Source: Alkalibacillus haloalkaliphilus (lineage in GTDB: Bacteria > Bacillota > Bacilli > Bacillales > Alkalibacillaceae). From it: a DNA stretch of 64,000 bases. Under the pieces are notes generated by a model. It was given only the letters and a program-made list of their open reading frames with translations. It did not search any database and was not told where the DNA came from. Positions 25,287 to 34,219 of the stretch are shown in pieces; within the stretch, counting starts at the first letter, position 1; every line of letters begins with the position of its first letter. The position numbers and the translations under genes are program-made. The stretch lies in contig NZ_BJYA01000019.1 of NCBI RefSeq assembly GCF_007991275.1, positions 18,114 through 82,113 on the forward strand, in the 5' to 3' direction.

Positions 25287-26060
25287 TTAATAGTTTCCGA
25301 TTAAACCTTTCGTCATAGCGACTTTTTCACATTTTAAATAGACTAACACTCCAATAATTAAATATACTAAAGAGTTTACGATCAAAATTGACAAATCAGC
25401 GGCTGTGAAATGACTCCATGTAAAACCGTGAATCATGACTTCACGCACCATGTCGAACCCTTTAACAAATGGTGCTAACACTAAAAATGGTGCTATAGAC
25501 AATGGCACAAACGCTAAACCCATCAAAATGAATTGCAGTATTTGTAAAAAAGCACTCATCTGTTTAAAGATAACCGTCATTCCTGCAATCATAAACCCAA
25601 TTCCGATAATGCCAATGATCGTTAAAAATAATAACGGAATGACAATGTGTGGCTGTAGGTTTAGCCACTGATTAGCCGTTAACATTGTTGCTGCAAGTAA
25701 TAGAACAACTATGACACTATTAATCATTAAATAACCAATAAACCTCGCTAACAAGATCCTCCAAACACCGTAAGGCGACATGTATAATTGCTCTAGAGTA
25801 CCTCTTGTTGCTTCAAGAGTAATTGTGAAACCAATGTTCGACAATGTCATCATCGTTAAAAACCAAAAAACCATATTAACAATACCGTATTGAATATTAG
25901 TCTCAGCATGTTGAGGGTCTCCTATAACATTAATTCCAAAAAACATCGCTAAGAAAATAATATAAAACGTCAAAAACATAGCAATCGTATTAGGTAAGTA
26001 ACGTTTTAATTCAATAAATTCCATTCTCGTATTCGCACTAATTAGATGAACTAACGACAT
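25287..26060 (-). CDS. ABC-2 type transporter permease
   Basis: A 257-residue membrane protein with six hydrophobic helices. The ABC-2 coupling region is GFTITLEATRGTLEQLYMSPYGVWRILLARF (about residues 80-110). The ATG at 26060 is preferred over that at 26066, because GGGAGG then lies 9 nt upstream. It overlaps the end of the ATPase gene by 23 nt, showing coupling. With the ATPase it forms a two-gene exporter of unknown substrate, resembling daunorubicin-type or YadH-like exporters. Confidence 0.8.
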   Translation of the reverse strand: MSLVHLISANTRMEFIELKRYLPNTIAMFLTFYIIFLAMFFGINVIGDPQHAETNIQYGIVNMVFWFLTMMTLSNIGFTITLEATRGTLEQLYMSPYGVWRILLARFIGYLMINSVIVVLLLAATMLTANQWLNLQPHIVIPLLFLTIIGIIGIGFMIAGMTVIFKQMSAFLQILQFILMGLAFVPLSIAPFLVLAPFVKGFDMVREVMIHGFTWSHFTAADLSILIVNSLVYLIIGVLVYLKCEKVAMTKGLIGNY

Positions 26061-27018
26061 ACTCATTTTCCTCCCTACTAATCAAGTTCATAAACACTTG
26101 TTCAAAATCGATCGTCGTCCGGTCAATCTTCTCAATTATAGTTGATGCACTTTTTAAAATGTCCATTAAGTAGTAAATGTCACCGTCGTTTTCTAGTGTC
26201 ACTTCTAACTTTTGATTACTATATTCATAGATTGGAAAATGAGTTTCAATTTGTTGCAGCTGCTTTTCGTTTAACTCTTCGCCTAAAGATAAACAGTATG
26301 CCTTTGTCTCAAACAAATCAATTAAATTATCTACCTTTTCATTAGTAATAACTTTGCCATGGTTAATAATGACTGTTCTCTCACACAAGTCCTGAACGAC
26401 AGGCATATCATGTGAACTTATAATAATCGTCTTGTTTTCTTTTTTTACTATTTCCTTCAGTAGCTCTCGAATTTCATAACCTGTTTCCACATCGATTCCT
26501 AAAGTTGGTTCATCTAAAAGTATAACTTCAGTATTAGCAAGAAGTGCTACAGCTATTGCGAGCTTTTGTTGCATCCCTCTTGATAAACTACTAACTAACT
26601 CATTTTCTTTATGTTTTAAGTTAAATTGATCTAATAAGTGATCAATTCTTGTTTGCACATCCTTCCTTCTAGCACCTCTATTACCTGCGAAATATTCAAG
26701 GTTCTCCCTTACTGTTAAACGCCAATAAAGGTTTCGATTACCTTCTAATACAGCACTAATATGATTTAAGGCTTTAAGACGAGACTTCTCTACATTAGTA
26801 CCTTTTATTTGTACACTCCCTTCATCTGGTTTTAACAGCCCACACATGCACTTAATTGTTGTCGTTTTACCTGCGCCATTTGGACCTAATAAACCTAAGA
26901 TCTCCCCTTCATAAACATCAAAGGTTACACCTTCGATCGCTTTTACAATCTCCTTAGTTTTTCGTTTTTGATATAACTTAGATAAACCATTAACTTGAAC
27001 TACACGTTTTTGTTCCAT
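26038..27018 (-). CDS. ABC transporter ATP-binding protein
   Basis: A 326-residue ATPase with Walker A GPNGAGKTTTIK (about residues 45-56), the signature LSRGMQQKLAIAVAL (Arg replaces the usual second residue Gly), Walker B VILLDEPTLGIDVE and the switch His in IIISSHDMPVV. An accessory C-terminal domain of about 90 residues follows. LSRGM/LSKGM signatures are common in the daunorubicin-type exporter branch. It is first in a two-gene operon, with GGAGGGGG before the ATG. Confidence 0.83.
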   Translation of the reverse strand: MEQKRVVQVNGLSKLYQKRKTKEIVKAIEGVTFDVYEGEILGLLGPNGAGKTTTIKCMCGLLKPDEGSVQIKGTNVEKSRLKALNHISAVLEGNRNLYWRLTVRENLEYFAGNRGARRKDVQTRIDHLLDQFNLKHKENELVSSLSRGMQQKLAIAVALLANTEVILLDEPTLGIDVETGYEIRELLKEIVKKENKTIIISSHDMPVVQDLCERTVIINHGKVITNEKVDNLIDLFETKAYCLSLGEELNEKQLQQIETHFPIYEYSNQKLEVTLENDGDIYYLMDILKSASTIIEKIDRTTIDFEQVFMNLISREENEYVVSSSN

Positions 27019-27222
27019 TGAATCCCCCTCCTACTCTCTATATACATTGAACCACTTTGTATATATTTGACAAAACGTACTTAGGAACCTTTTTCCATCC
27101 GTCTAAAGGCTGAAAAGTTTCACACTTTTTTCATATCCATAAAATCAAATTAATAACTGCTCTATAATATTTATGATAAAATAAAAACTAGAAATATTTT
27201 TTATTTTAGAAGGGGGAACAGA

Positions 27223-28707
27223 ATGCTTGTTGAATCGTTTGGAAACGATGGATTGATCTTTTTAATTGCTTTCTTATTATTATGCGGAATCATCGCCGCA
27301 AAATTTTCAAGCCGATTAGGCCTCCCTTCACTTGTACTCTTTATAGCTGTCGGTATGGCAGTTGGTAGTGATGGGTTAGGAATTATATATTTTGATAATG
27401 TTGAGATTGCTCAACTTATCGGTATTCTTGCATTAATTATTATATTATTTGAAGGTGGTCTACAAGCGAAGTGGAAGACGATCCGGTCTGTCGCAGCACC
27501 TTCAATTTCACTTGCTACAGCAGGTGTGTTTTTTACCGCACTTATTACAGGGTCAGCAGTCTATTTAATTCTCGATGTCACGTGGTTAGAGGCGTTATTA
27601 TTTGGAGCAATTGTAGGTTCAACTGATGCTGCTGCCGTATTCGCAACATTAAAAGAACGTAATATTAAAGCGAAAATGGGTGCAACGTTAGAAGCAGAGT
27701 CAGGTACAAACGACCCGATGGCTGTCTTCTTAACTATTATGTTTATTGAGTTAATTATTAGTGATGATTCCAGTCTATGGATGTTAATCCCTTCATTCTT
27801 TTGGCAAATGGGAGTTGGGTTAGTACTTGGTTTAGCTATTGGTAAATTAGCTTATAAGGCAATTAATAAAATTAACCTTGAATCAAGTGGACTTTATCCA
27901 ATACTAGCTATATCGTTCGCGTTTGTTACATATAGTGCTGCGTCGTTCATTGATGCTAGCGGTTTTCTTGCTGTATATGTAGCAGCCTTAGTAATTGGTA
28001 ACTCTGAATTAACTTACCGTTATTCCATTTTCCAATTTAACGAAGGTGTTGCTTGGACAGCTCAAATTATGATGTTTATCATCTTAGGTTTATTAGCTTT
28101 TCCTGAACAAGTTTTCCAATTATCTAATATTGTTGCAGGATTATTAATCTCTCTAGTGTTAATTTTCATTGCAAGACCAATTGCTGTCTTCTTATCAACT
28201 ATAAGAATGAAATATACATTTAAGGAGAAATTATTCATTTCATGGGCTGGTTTACGTGGGGCCGTTCCGATCGTCCTTGCAACTTTCCCTATTGTTGCAG
28301 GAATTGAGGGTGCTGAAGAGTTCTTTAACATTATTTTCTTCGTTGTGTTAACATCTGCGCTCATCCAAGGTGCTACTATTTCAAATGTAGCGAGCCGACT
28401 TGGTTTAATGGGTCCTGTTAAAGACACACCGCACCACTCAATCGAATTAATTTCGATCGCTAAAGCAAATGCAGAAGTTGTTCAGTTCCAGACAAACAGA
28501 GATAATTATGTTGTTGGAATGAAGCTACATGAAATCGAATTCCCTACGAAGTCATCAATCGCTGCGATCGTTAGAGGTGATGAGTTAGTTACACCATATG
28601 GAGATACAGAAATTAAAGAAGGCGATTTTCTATACATCCTCGTTTCCAAGAAATATCACTCACAATTAATGAAAGTATTAAACAAAAAGAAGGACCAAGC
28701 GAAATAA
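27223..28707 (+). CDS. Potassium/proton antiporter, CPA1 (NhaP2/CvrA-like) with C-terminal RCK-C
   Basis: A 494-residue antiporter with about 12-13 helices and a cytoplasmic TrkA_C (RCK-C) domain at residues ~410-490 (NYVVGMKLHEIEFPTKSSIAAIVRGDELV). The transport core has FEGGLQAKWKTIRSV, GSTDAAAVFATLKER and EAESGTNDPMAVFLT, the last with the conserved N-D pair of electroneutral CPA1 exchangers. The RCK-C domain points to K+/H+ exchange controlled by ligand or pH. GAAGGGGG precedes the ATG. A terminator overlaps its stop codon. Confidence 0.85.
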   Translation: MLVESFGNDGLIFLIAFLLLCGIIAAKFSSRLGLPSLVLFIAVGMAVGSDGLGIIYFDNVEIAQLIGILALIIILFEGGLQAKWKTIRSVAAPSISLATAGVFFTALITGSAVYLILDVTWLEALLFGAIVGSTDAAAVFATLKERNIKAKMGATLEAESGTNDPMAVFLTIMFIELIISDDSSLWMLIPSFFWQMGVGLVLGLAIGKLAYKAINKINLESSGLYPILAISFAFVTYSAASFIDASGFLAVYVAALVIGNSELTYRYSIFQFNEGVAWTAQIMMFIILGLLAFPEQVFQLSNIVAGLLISLVLIFIARPIAVFLSTIRMKYTFKEKLFISWAGLRGAVPIVLATFPIVAGIEGAEEFFNIIFFVVLTSALIQGATISNVASRLGLMGPVKDTPHHSIELISIAKANAEVVQFQTNRDNYVVGMKLHEIEFPTKSSIAAIVRGDELVTPYGDTEIKEGDFLYILVSKKYHSQLMKVLNKKKDQAK

Positions 28708-28725
28708 TCGCTTGGCCCTTCTTTT
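28685..28725 (+). terminator. Terminator overlapping the end of the antiporter gene
   Basis: An 18-bp stem (28685-28702 with 28708-28725, one internal mismatch) is built partly from the last codons KKKDQAK and ends in TTTT. Confidence 0.85.
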
Positions 28726-28828
28726 ATATTTATAGGGAGATATTTACGAGCTCTTAAGTATAAGATAACACAAATACCTTAGTAATGAAGTTACGGTCGA
28801 GTTAATTGTTTATTACAAATGTTACAGT

Positions 28829-29092
28829 TTACAAAATAGTTAGAATGATAATTGAGCCAATAAAAACTAAAACAAACAAACCAACATAAATTAAAACTAA
28901 ATTAGGTATATTTCGACGTAATGATTCTTGTTCATAATGGTGTGAACGCTCTAACTCCTCATCAGGTGTCGCCCCTCTGTTTTCATACTCTTTAATTTGT
29001 CGATCATGATTTTTAGCAATGTTCAAGGTGATCGTTAAAGCTATAACAAATAATAAACCAATAACAATTAATAGAATCGTAAGCATTTCCAT
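28829..29092 (-). CDS. Hypothetical two-helix membrane protein
   Basis: An 87-residue protein with a hydrophobic N-terminal helix (LTILLIVIGLLFVIALTITL), a charged middle (NHDRQIKEYENRGATPDEELERSHHYEQESLRR, seen in part) and a second helix (LVLIYVGLFVLVFIGSIIIL). No family was recognised. Three closely spaced in-frame ATGs (29098, 29092, 29086) follow AAGGAGGG; 29092 gives 9-nt spacing. It stands alone between the antiporter and the cyclase gene. Confidence 0.6.
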   Translation of the reverse strand: MEMLTILLIVIGLLFVIALTITLNIAKNHDRQIKEYENRGATPDEELERSHHYEQESLRRNIPNLVLIYVGLFVLVFIGSIIILTIL

Positions 29093-29161
29093 TTCCATTG
29101 CCCTCCTTACATAGTGAAAGACGGTTCGTAAATGAACCGTCCCACTTTAATAATCCTATGA

Positions 29162-30829
29162 TTATACGATTGTTGTCAATTGATACGTGTCTTTACCTAA
29201 AGATTTTGCATCATACAATGCGCTATCAGCAAATTTAATTAATTCATCATTTGTCACTTGTTCAGAGTCAGGAAGCGCAACGCCGATACTTGTTGTAACT
29301 GCAAATTCCTCACCGCTAACATCCCACTCTTGCTCAACAACTCTTCTTACGCGATGAACAACTTCTAAAGCATCTTTCTTTGAAGTTATATTCGTCAATA
29401 AAGCGATGAACTCATCTCCGCCCATTCTGGCAATGAAGTCTGATTCTCTCAAACTACTTTGAATGCGCTTTCCAAACTCCTTAATGACTTCATCGCCAAT
29501 ATCATGACCATGCTCATCATTAATAGTTTTGAAATTATCAATATCAAGCATCATCACTGCAAAACCTTTTCCACTCTTTTGATACTCATCTAGATGATCA
29601 GATAAATTTGACTGAAATAATCTTCGGTTAGGCAACTCTGTTAAAGGATCATGATAAGCGAACATTTTTAACTGTTCCTCATAAGCCTTTCGCTCGGAAA
29701 TGTTACGCGTTACAACGACCATCTGATGAAAATGGCCATTATCGTCATAAATCGGCTTCCCTTGCAATTCAAACCACAACCAACCTTTTTCTTGATGGTA
29801 TTGTCTGAACTCTAACGATATAGGATCGCCTGTTTCTTGTGCATGATCAAATGAGTGTAATACGCCTTTAAAGTCTTCTTCATGTAAATTGTGTAACAAC
29901 GATCGGCCAACGTAATGTTCAGGGCTATAACCTAAAACGTTACCATATGAAGGCGAAGCGTAAGTGATCATCCCTTCACCGTCAACTAATGTAATTAGAT
30001 CGTGTGAGCTTTCAGCAATCATACGGAAGCGTTCTTCATTTTTAGAAAGCGTTCTCTCAGCATAACGCTGCACAGTTATATCTTTTATAACGACGTAAAC
30101 ACCGGTAACTTGACCTTCCACTACAACTGGTGTCATCGTTATATCTAAATCGAGTTGCATTCCTCTTGCATTATATGTATTTACCTCGAAGTTTTGCGGG
30201 TTTTTTCGTAAAGTTTGAACGAAACATTTCTTCAACTGCCGTTTTATACTTAGATCAACAAACTTAAAAGCAGATTGACCTAACAATTCATCTTTTGGAT
30301 ATCCAGATAACTCTTCAAATGCATTGTTTAATTCAACTAACTTACCATTATAGTCAATAGAAAAAATAGCATCTGTATTATCTAAGAAAAGTGACTTATA
30401 GCGTTGCTTACTTAATTCTAACCGACGTTTAGAATCTTCTCTAGCAAGCTCAGCCTCTTTAAATTCAGTAATGTCCCTTACAACTGCAACAATATGAGTA
30501 CACTCTCCGTGTTCGTTCAAAAGCGGTGTTAACTTTGTTTCACTTATGTATTTCTCTTCGTTATTTGAATGAAAAGTGTCTTCATATAAAAGTTTTTCCT
30601 GACCTTGAGCTGATTGCTTGTATTTGTTCATTAAAAATTCGGCTTGTTCTACTGGTAAGGCATCAAATAAATCTTTACCAATTACATTTTCAGTTAACCC
30701 AGTTCGTCTCATTGCTGATTCATTCATTAATTCATAGACAAAGCGTTCTTCTCCCTCAACCCTCATTACGAACACCATGCTATCAAAACCATTCATTAAG
30801 ACCTGGTTCAACAACTGATTATTCAACAT
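29162..30829 (-). CDS. Diguanylate cyclase with three PAS domains (PAS-PAS-PAS-GGDEF)
   Basis: A 555-residue soluble protein. Three PAS-type sensor domains lie at about 1-125, 140-258 (FSIDYNGKLVELNNAFEELS) and 262-385 (LVDGEGMITYASPSYGNVLG), and a GGDEF domain at about 390-550. The active site is RMGGDEFIALL with an intact RESD I-site five residues upstream, so it should make cyclic di-GMP and be feedback-inhibited by it. There is no EAL domain and no membrane segment. The nearest plausible effector in the window is the MshEN domain of PilB. ATG at 30829 follows GGGGGC. Confidence 0.88.
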   Translation of the reverse strand: MLNNQLLNQVLMNGFDSMVFVMRVEGEERFVYELMNESAMRRTGLTENVIGKDLFDALPVEQAEFLMNKYKQSAQGQEKLLYEDTFHSNNEEKYISETKLTPLLNEHGECTHIVAVVRDITEFKEAELAREDSKRRLELSKQRYKSLFLDNTDAIFSIDYNGKLVELNNAFEELSGYPKDELLGQSAFKFVDLSIKRQLKKCFVQTLRKNPQNFEVNTYNARGMQLDLDITMTPVVVEGQVTGVYVVIKDITVQRYAERTLSKNEERFRMIAESSHDLITLVDGEGMITYASPSYGNVLGYSPEHYVGRSLLHNLHEEDFKGVLHSFDHAQETGDPISLEFRQYHQEKGWLWFELQGKPIYDDNGHFHQMVVVTRNISERKAYEEQLKMFAYHDPLTELPNRRLFQSNLSDHLDEYQKSGKGFAVMMLDIDNFKTINDEHGHDIGDEVIKEFGKRIQSSLRESDFIARMGGDEFIALLTNITSKKDALEVVHRVRRVVEQEWDVSGEEFAVTTSIGVALPDSEQVTNDELIKFADSALYDAKSLGKDTYQLTTIV

Positions 30830-31042
30830 AATTTAAGCCCCCAAAACGTTCAGATATCCCCTATTTAGTTACTACATTCTATTTTACGATACTCTTAAAG
30901 AAAAATCTACCAATAAACCATACTTTTTACCTACAACAGAAGACATATTTCTACAATCTTTTCCATCTTAATTATATCACATGCATACGTATCGTTTTTT
31001 AACAAAAACTGTATAAGAAAACTTTAGGAAGGTGGTTTCATT

Positions 31043-32608
31043 ATGAATATAGATGGTTTACCAGAAGAGTCAGTACCTGTATGGAAAGAATCAATGGAAA
31101 AGTACCAACTTGAGACATTACAAGGCGACCATAAAACTGACATTGTCATTGTAGGGGGTGGAATCACTGGAATTACTGCAGCTTATTTGCTCGCCAAATC
31201 TGGAAAAGAGATCACACTTATTGACGCTGGACATCTCGTGCAAGGGACAACTTTACATACAACTGCAAAAGTCACTGCCCAACACAACCTTATTTATGAT
31301 GAGCTTTTAACTCACTTTAATTATCAGGTTGCACGGGGTTACTACGAGGCCAACAAAGATGCTATGAACTTATTTGAACAAATCATTCAAGATGAACAAA
31401 TTGAATGTGACTGGGAAACACATGACGCCTACCTATACTCTACATCAGGTGAATATGGGAAAAAGCTTGAAGATGAGTACAAGGCTTATCAAAACTTAAA
31501 CATTAACGGAAAGATTACAGATTCTATTCCGTTTAACATTGAAATTGAAAACGCTCTATACATGAAAGATCAATACCAATTTAATCCGACTAAATACCTA
31601 AATCAACTTATTCAAATCATTCAAGACAAAGGGGTAAAGCTTTACGAAAACACTGTTGCTGTAAATGTAGAATCTACCGAGCAATCAGCAACTGTAATTA
31701 CCCGTGACGGTCATAAAGTTGAAGGAAAATATGTTTTATCTTGTACCCACTTCCCTTTTTATGAAGGGAAAGGACTGTACTCAGGAAAAATACATGCTCA
31801 ACGCTCTTATGTTATTGCTTTTCCAAATCAAAACCCGTATCCAGGCGGTATGTATTTAAGTGCAGACGAGCCGAGTCGATCGATTAGACATGCAACGATC
31901 AATAACCAAGACTACATTTTGTTTGGTGGTGAAAGCCATAAAGTAGGACAAGGAAAAGACTTGCATAAACACTACTTGAACTTAAAACGATCAGCAGAAG
32001 AGATCTTTGGCAAAGTCCCGATTGAATACCGGTGGTCAACACAAGATTTAGTAACACTAGATAAACTGCCTTACGTAGGTCCTGTTACAAAAGATGAACC
32101 TCGTGTTTTAATTGCAACAGGTTACCGAAAATGGGGTATGACAAATAGTACTGCTGCAGCCAAGCTTATGGTGGACAAAGTTCTCGGTAATTCAAATCCT
32201 TACGAAGAAGTATACAAACCTTCTCGTTTTAATGCTGATCCAAGCTTGAAAAAATTCTTCTCAGAGAACTTTGACCTAACGAAACATTTAATAAAAGGAA
32301 AAATTGAGTTTCCGAAAAATGAAGTTGAAGACTTGAAACAAGGCGAAGCAACTACATTCCTAATGAATGGTCAACGAAAAGGTGCTTATAAGCATGACGA
32401 TGAAACAGTCTACATTGTAGATACAACTTGTACACATGCTGGATGTGAAGTGAACTGGAATGACGCAGAAAATACGTGGGACTGCCCTTGTCACGGTTCG
32501 CGCTATTCCTATAAAGGTGAAGTCATAGAAGGACCTGCTGAAAAAGATCTGAAGAATTATGATTTTAGAATGCTTGATATTCTGAAAGATGATGAATCAG
32601 GTTATTAA
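31043..32608 (+). CDS. FAD-dependent oxidoreductase with C-terminal Rieske [2Fe-2S] domain (YhfW-like)
   Basis: A 521-residue fusion. The N-terminal DAO-type domain has IVIVGGGITGITAAYLLAKSG (seen in part, about residues 34-54) and TTLHTTAKVTAQHNLIYDEL. The C-terminal domain (about 425-515) carries the Rieske ligands CTHAGC and CPCHGSRYSYKGEVIEGPA. B. subtilis YhfW has the same architecture, and its substrate is unknown. AGGAAGGTGG precedes the ATG. It is a single-gene unit followed by a periodic repeat and a terminator. Confidence 0.88.
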   Translation: MNIDGLPEESVPVWKESMEKYQLETLQGDHKTDIVIVGGGITGITAAYLLAKSGKEITLIDAGHLVQGTTLHTTAKVTAQHNLIYDELLTHFNYQVARGYYEANKDAMNLFEQIIQDEQIECDWETHDAYLYSTSGEYGKKLEDEYKAYQNLNINGKITDSIPFNIEIENALYMKDQYQFNPTKYLNQLIQIIQDKGVKLYENTVAVNVESTEQSATVITRDGHKVEGKYVLSCTHFPFYEGKGLYSGKIHAQRSYVIAFPNQNPYPGGMYLSADEPSRSIRHATINNQDYILFGGESHKVGQGKDLHKHYLNLKRSAEEIFGKVPIEYRWSTQDLVTLDKLPYVGPVTKDEPRVLIATGYRKWGMTNSTAAAKLMVDKVLGNSNPYEEVYKPSRFNADPSLKKFFSENFDLTKHLIKGKIEFPKNEVEDLKQGEATTFLMNGQRKGAYKHDDETVYIVDTTCTHAGCEVNWNDAENTWDCPCHGSRYSYKGEVIEGPAEKDLKNYDFRMLDILKDDESGY

Positions 32609-32619
32609 TTTTTTCGGCG

Positions 32620-32711
32620 TTCGCTGATATATTTCGGCGTTCGCCGGAATACAGGGTGGTTTCGCCGGATAATTTTAATTTTCGCCGGAATATCAATTTT
32701 TTCACTGATTT
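32620..32711. repeat. Five-unit repeat with ~20-bp period
   Basis: Related cores start at 32620 (TTCGCTGATA), 32640 (TTCGCCGGAA), 32661 (TTCGCCGGAT), 32681 (TTCGCCGGAA) and 32701 (TTCACTGATT), a spacing of 20-21 bp. Two units are preceded by TTTCGGCG, which is complementary to the CGCCGGAA core, so several local hairpins are possible. It lies between the Rieske gene and its terminator and is non-coding. Confidence 0.7.
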
Positions 32712-32722
32712 CCCATAAATTT

Positions 32723-32753
32723 AAAAGAGCTTGGTTCGCCCAAGCTCTTTTCT
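32723..32753. terminator. Bidirectional terminator
   Basis: AAAAGAGCTTGG (32723-32734) and CCAAGCTCTTTT (32740-32751) flank a short loop, with T tracts on the + strand. It separates the Rieske gene from the convergent coat-like gene. Confidence 0.88.
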
Positions 32754-32755
32754 TA

Positions 32756-33211
32756 TTAATAACATTGGAAAGAATCTATTCTTTCTAAATCAACTCCGTA
32801 ATAAACCCAGAAGAACCCAGTCCATCGGTAACCTGAGACTGACCTTCTCCCTACATAAGTTGGGTAAAACCAGAAACGCTGCCTATTATTTAACCAAATA
32901 TATGTGTAACGGTATAAACAGCCACGAATTGCTCCTGGGTCAACCGCTTGCACACCAAACTGTGGTTGTTGCGGTGTAAATGATGGCGGTGGTGAAGATG
33001 GTGGTCCTCCTGCACCTGGTCCGGGTTGCGGGCTTGGTCCTGGACCTGGTTGTGGCCCCGGCCCTGGTCCTGGTCCCGGTCCTGGTTGAAACCCTGGCCC
33101 TTTCCCGCCACCTGGTGGGCCTGGAGTTGGTCCAAACATCCCTCCACCTATAAACGGAAAACCAAACCATTGTCTTTCATCATCATAATGATGGTGTTCA
33201 TTAAATGACAC
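32756..33211 (-). CDS. Gly/Pro-rich spore-coat-like protein
   Basis: A 151-residue protein in three parts: an N-terminal HHHYDDERQWFGFPF region, a low-complexity Gly-Pro segment (alternating PGPGPGPGP and QPGPGP repeats, about residues 28-75), and an aromatic C-terminal domain (RGCLYRYTYIWLNNRQRFWF, then YPTYVGRRSVSGYRWTGFFW, ending SFQCY). The C-terminal domain recurs, as remembered, in spore-formers without a known role. GTG at 33211 follows AAGGAG at 10 nt. A sigma-K-like promoter upstream suggests late mother-cell expression and a coat or exosporium role. This is inference. Confidence 0.6.
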   Translation of the reverse strand: MSFNEHHHYDDERQWFGFPFIGGGMFGPTPGPPGGGKGPGFQPGPGPGPGPGPQPGPGPSPQPGPGAGGPPSSPPPSFTPQQPQFGVQAVDPGAIRGCLYRYTYIWLNNRQRFWFYPTYVGRRSVSGYRWTGFFWVYYGVDLERIDSFQCY

Positions 33212-33249
33212 GTTTCAAGCACTCCTTCCATTCAAAATCAGTCATACAA

Positions 33250-33277
33250 CAATGTATGCCCTCATTGAAAAACAGGT
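33250..33277 (-). promoter_or_regulatory. Candidate sigma-K promoter of the Gly/Pro-rich gene
   Basis: On the minus strand, AC (33277-33276) is followed after 17 nt by CATACATTG (33258-33250). This matches the sigma-K pattern AC-N17-CATANNNTA except for the last base. CATACATT also fits the sigma-E -10, but no clear sigma-E -35 is present. The predicted transcript would begin about 35 nt before the GTG. Confidence 0.45.
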
Positions 33278-33379
33278 GCCTATGCTATATTCATAAAAAT
33301 TTAATTTTTCCTAGAAAAGTAAATTGAAAGATGGTAGTTTGGTATGAAAGAGCCTTTCATAGGGAGGGAGAGAGAAATA

Positions 33380-34219
33380 ATGAAGCTTATTAATGGGAAG
33401 TTAATTTTATCTAGTGTTAGTTTAGCAATACTGTGGACTATATTTAATGTTGTTAATTACTACACTAACATAATAGATGAGCCTATTGTTTTAGACCACT
33501 ATATTCATATGGAAGTTGAGCATCATACCGACGAATTTGACTTATATTATGTTACTCATAAAAATTCGAACCAATCGATATCACACGTTGATCTAGGTAA
33601 TGAAATCACTTTCGTTCCAAGTTCAAATCCATCTCATTATAACAATAACCCAGCCCATTCATTAGCGTACGAATCTTTTAACCATTATGACTTACATAGA
33701 GCGAGTCTTACTTTGAAAAATCAAAGCCATATAGATGATTTATTTTCAGATACAGAAACATTTAGTACTGATTCAATCGACATTTATTTTTCTGATGGCA
33801 CAGTTCAAACAAAACCTATTAATCTAACATTAACGAACCTAGGTGATGTGCAACGTGCGCAACCAACTATCTCAAGCACATATGTCAATATTACAACATC
33901 AAGGACAGCGCACTTCCAAGTAAATAATGACTTAACACTAAAAGAAATCAAAATGGATAATTATATCGAAGACAACTTCACAATCGAATACGACCAACAA
34001 CTACCTACTGACTTAGCAAGAGGCGAGGAATTTGAATTCGATATTTCTTATAACGGTGATCCTTTTTTAGCTGTTAATGCCCCTCTTAAATTAATTGAAG
34101 CTGATGAATCCAGTTCTAATATTTCAAGATCAATTCAATTCCAACACCAACACACACCTAACATAACAGAAAATGAGATGAATGAATTCATCGAAACAAA
34201 AGGCGGTAATCAAAAATGA
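33380..34219 (+). CDS. Hypothetical membrane-anchored protein
   Basis: A 279-residue protein with one N-terminal transmembrane helix (LILSSVSLAILWTIFNVV) and a large beta-rich, histidine- and acid-rich outer domain (YIHMEVEHHTDEFDLYYVTH; QLPTDLARGEEFEFDISYNG). The ATG at 33380 has AGGGAGGGAG upstream; the longer frame from 33344 would place that site inside the gene. No family was recognised. It overlaps the next gene by 4 nt (ATGA), so the pair is probably functional together. Confidence 0.6.
   Translation: MKLINGKLILSSVSLAILWTIFNVVNYYTNIIDEPIVLDHYIHMEVEHHTDEFDLYYVTHKNSNQSISHVDLGNEITFVPSSNPSHYNNNPAHSLAYESFNHYDLHRASLTLKNQSHIDDLFSDTETFSTDSIDIYFSDGTVQTKPINLTLTNLGDVQRAQPTISSTYVNITTSRTAHFQVNNDLTLKEIKMDNYIEDNFTIEYDQQLPTDLARGEEFEFDISYNGDPFLAVNAPLKLIEADESSSNISRSIQFQHQHTPNITENEMNEFIETKGGNQK

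Noticed and set aside
32620..32711. CRISPR array
   Set aside because: The units are only 20-21 bp apart with diverged cores and spacers of ~10 bp, and no cas genes are present.
32890..33208. Overlapping long ORFs on both strands at the Gly-Pro gene
   Set aside because: They are frames opened by the GC-rich proline/glycine repeat; they lack ribosome sites and give Arg/Trp-rich nonsense proteins.
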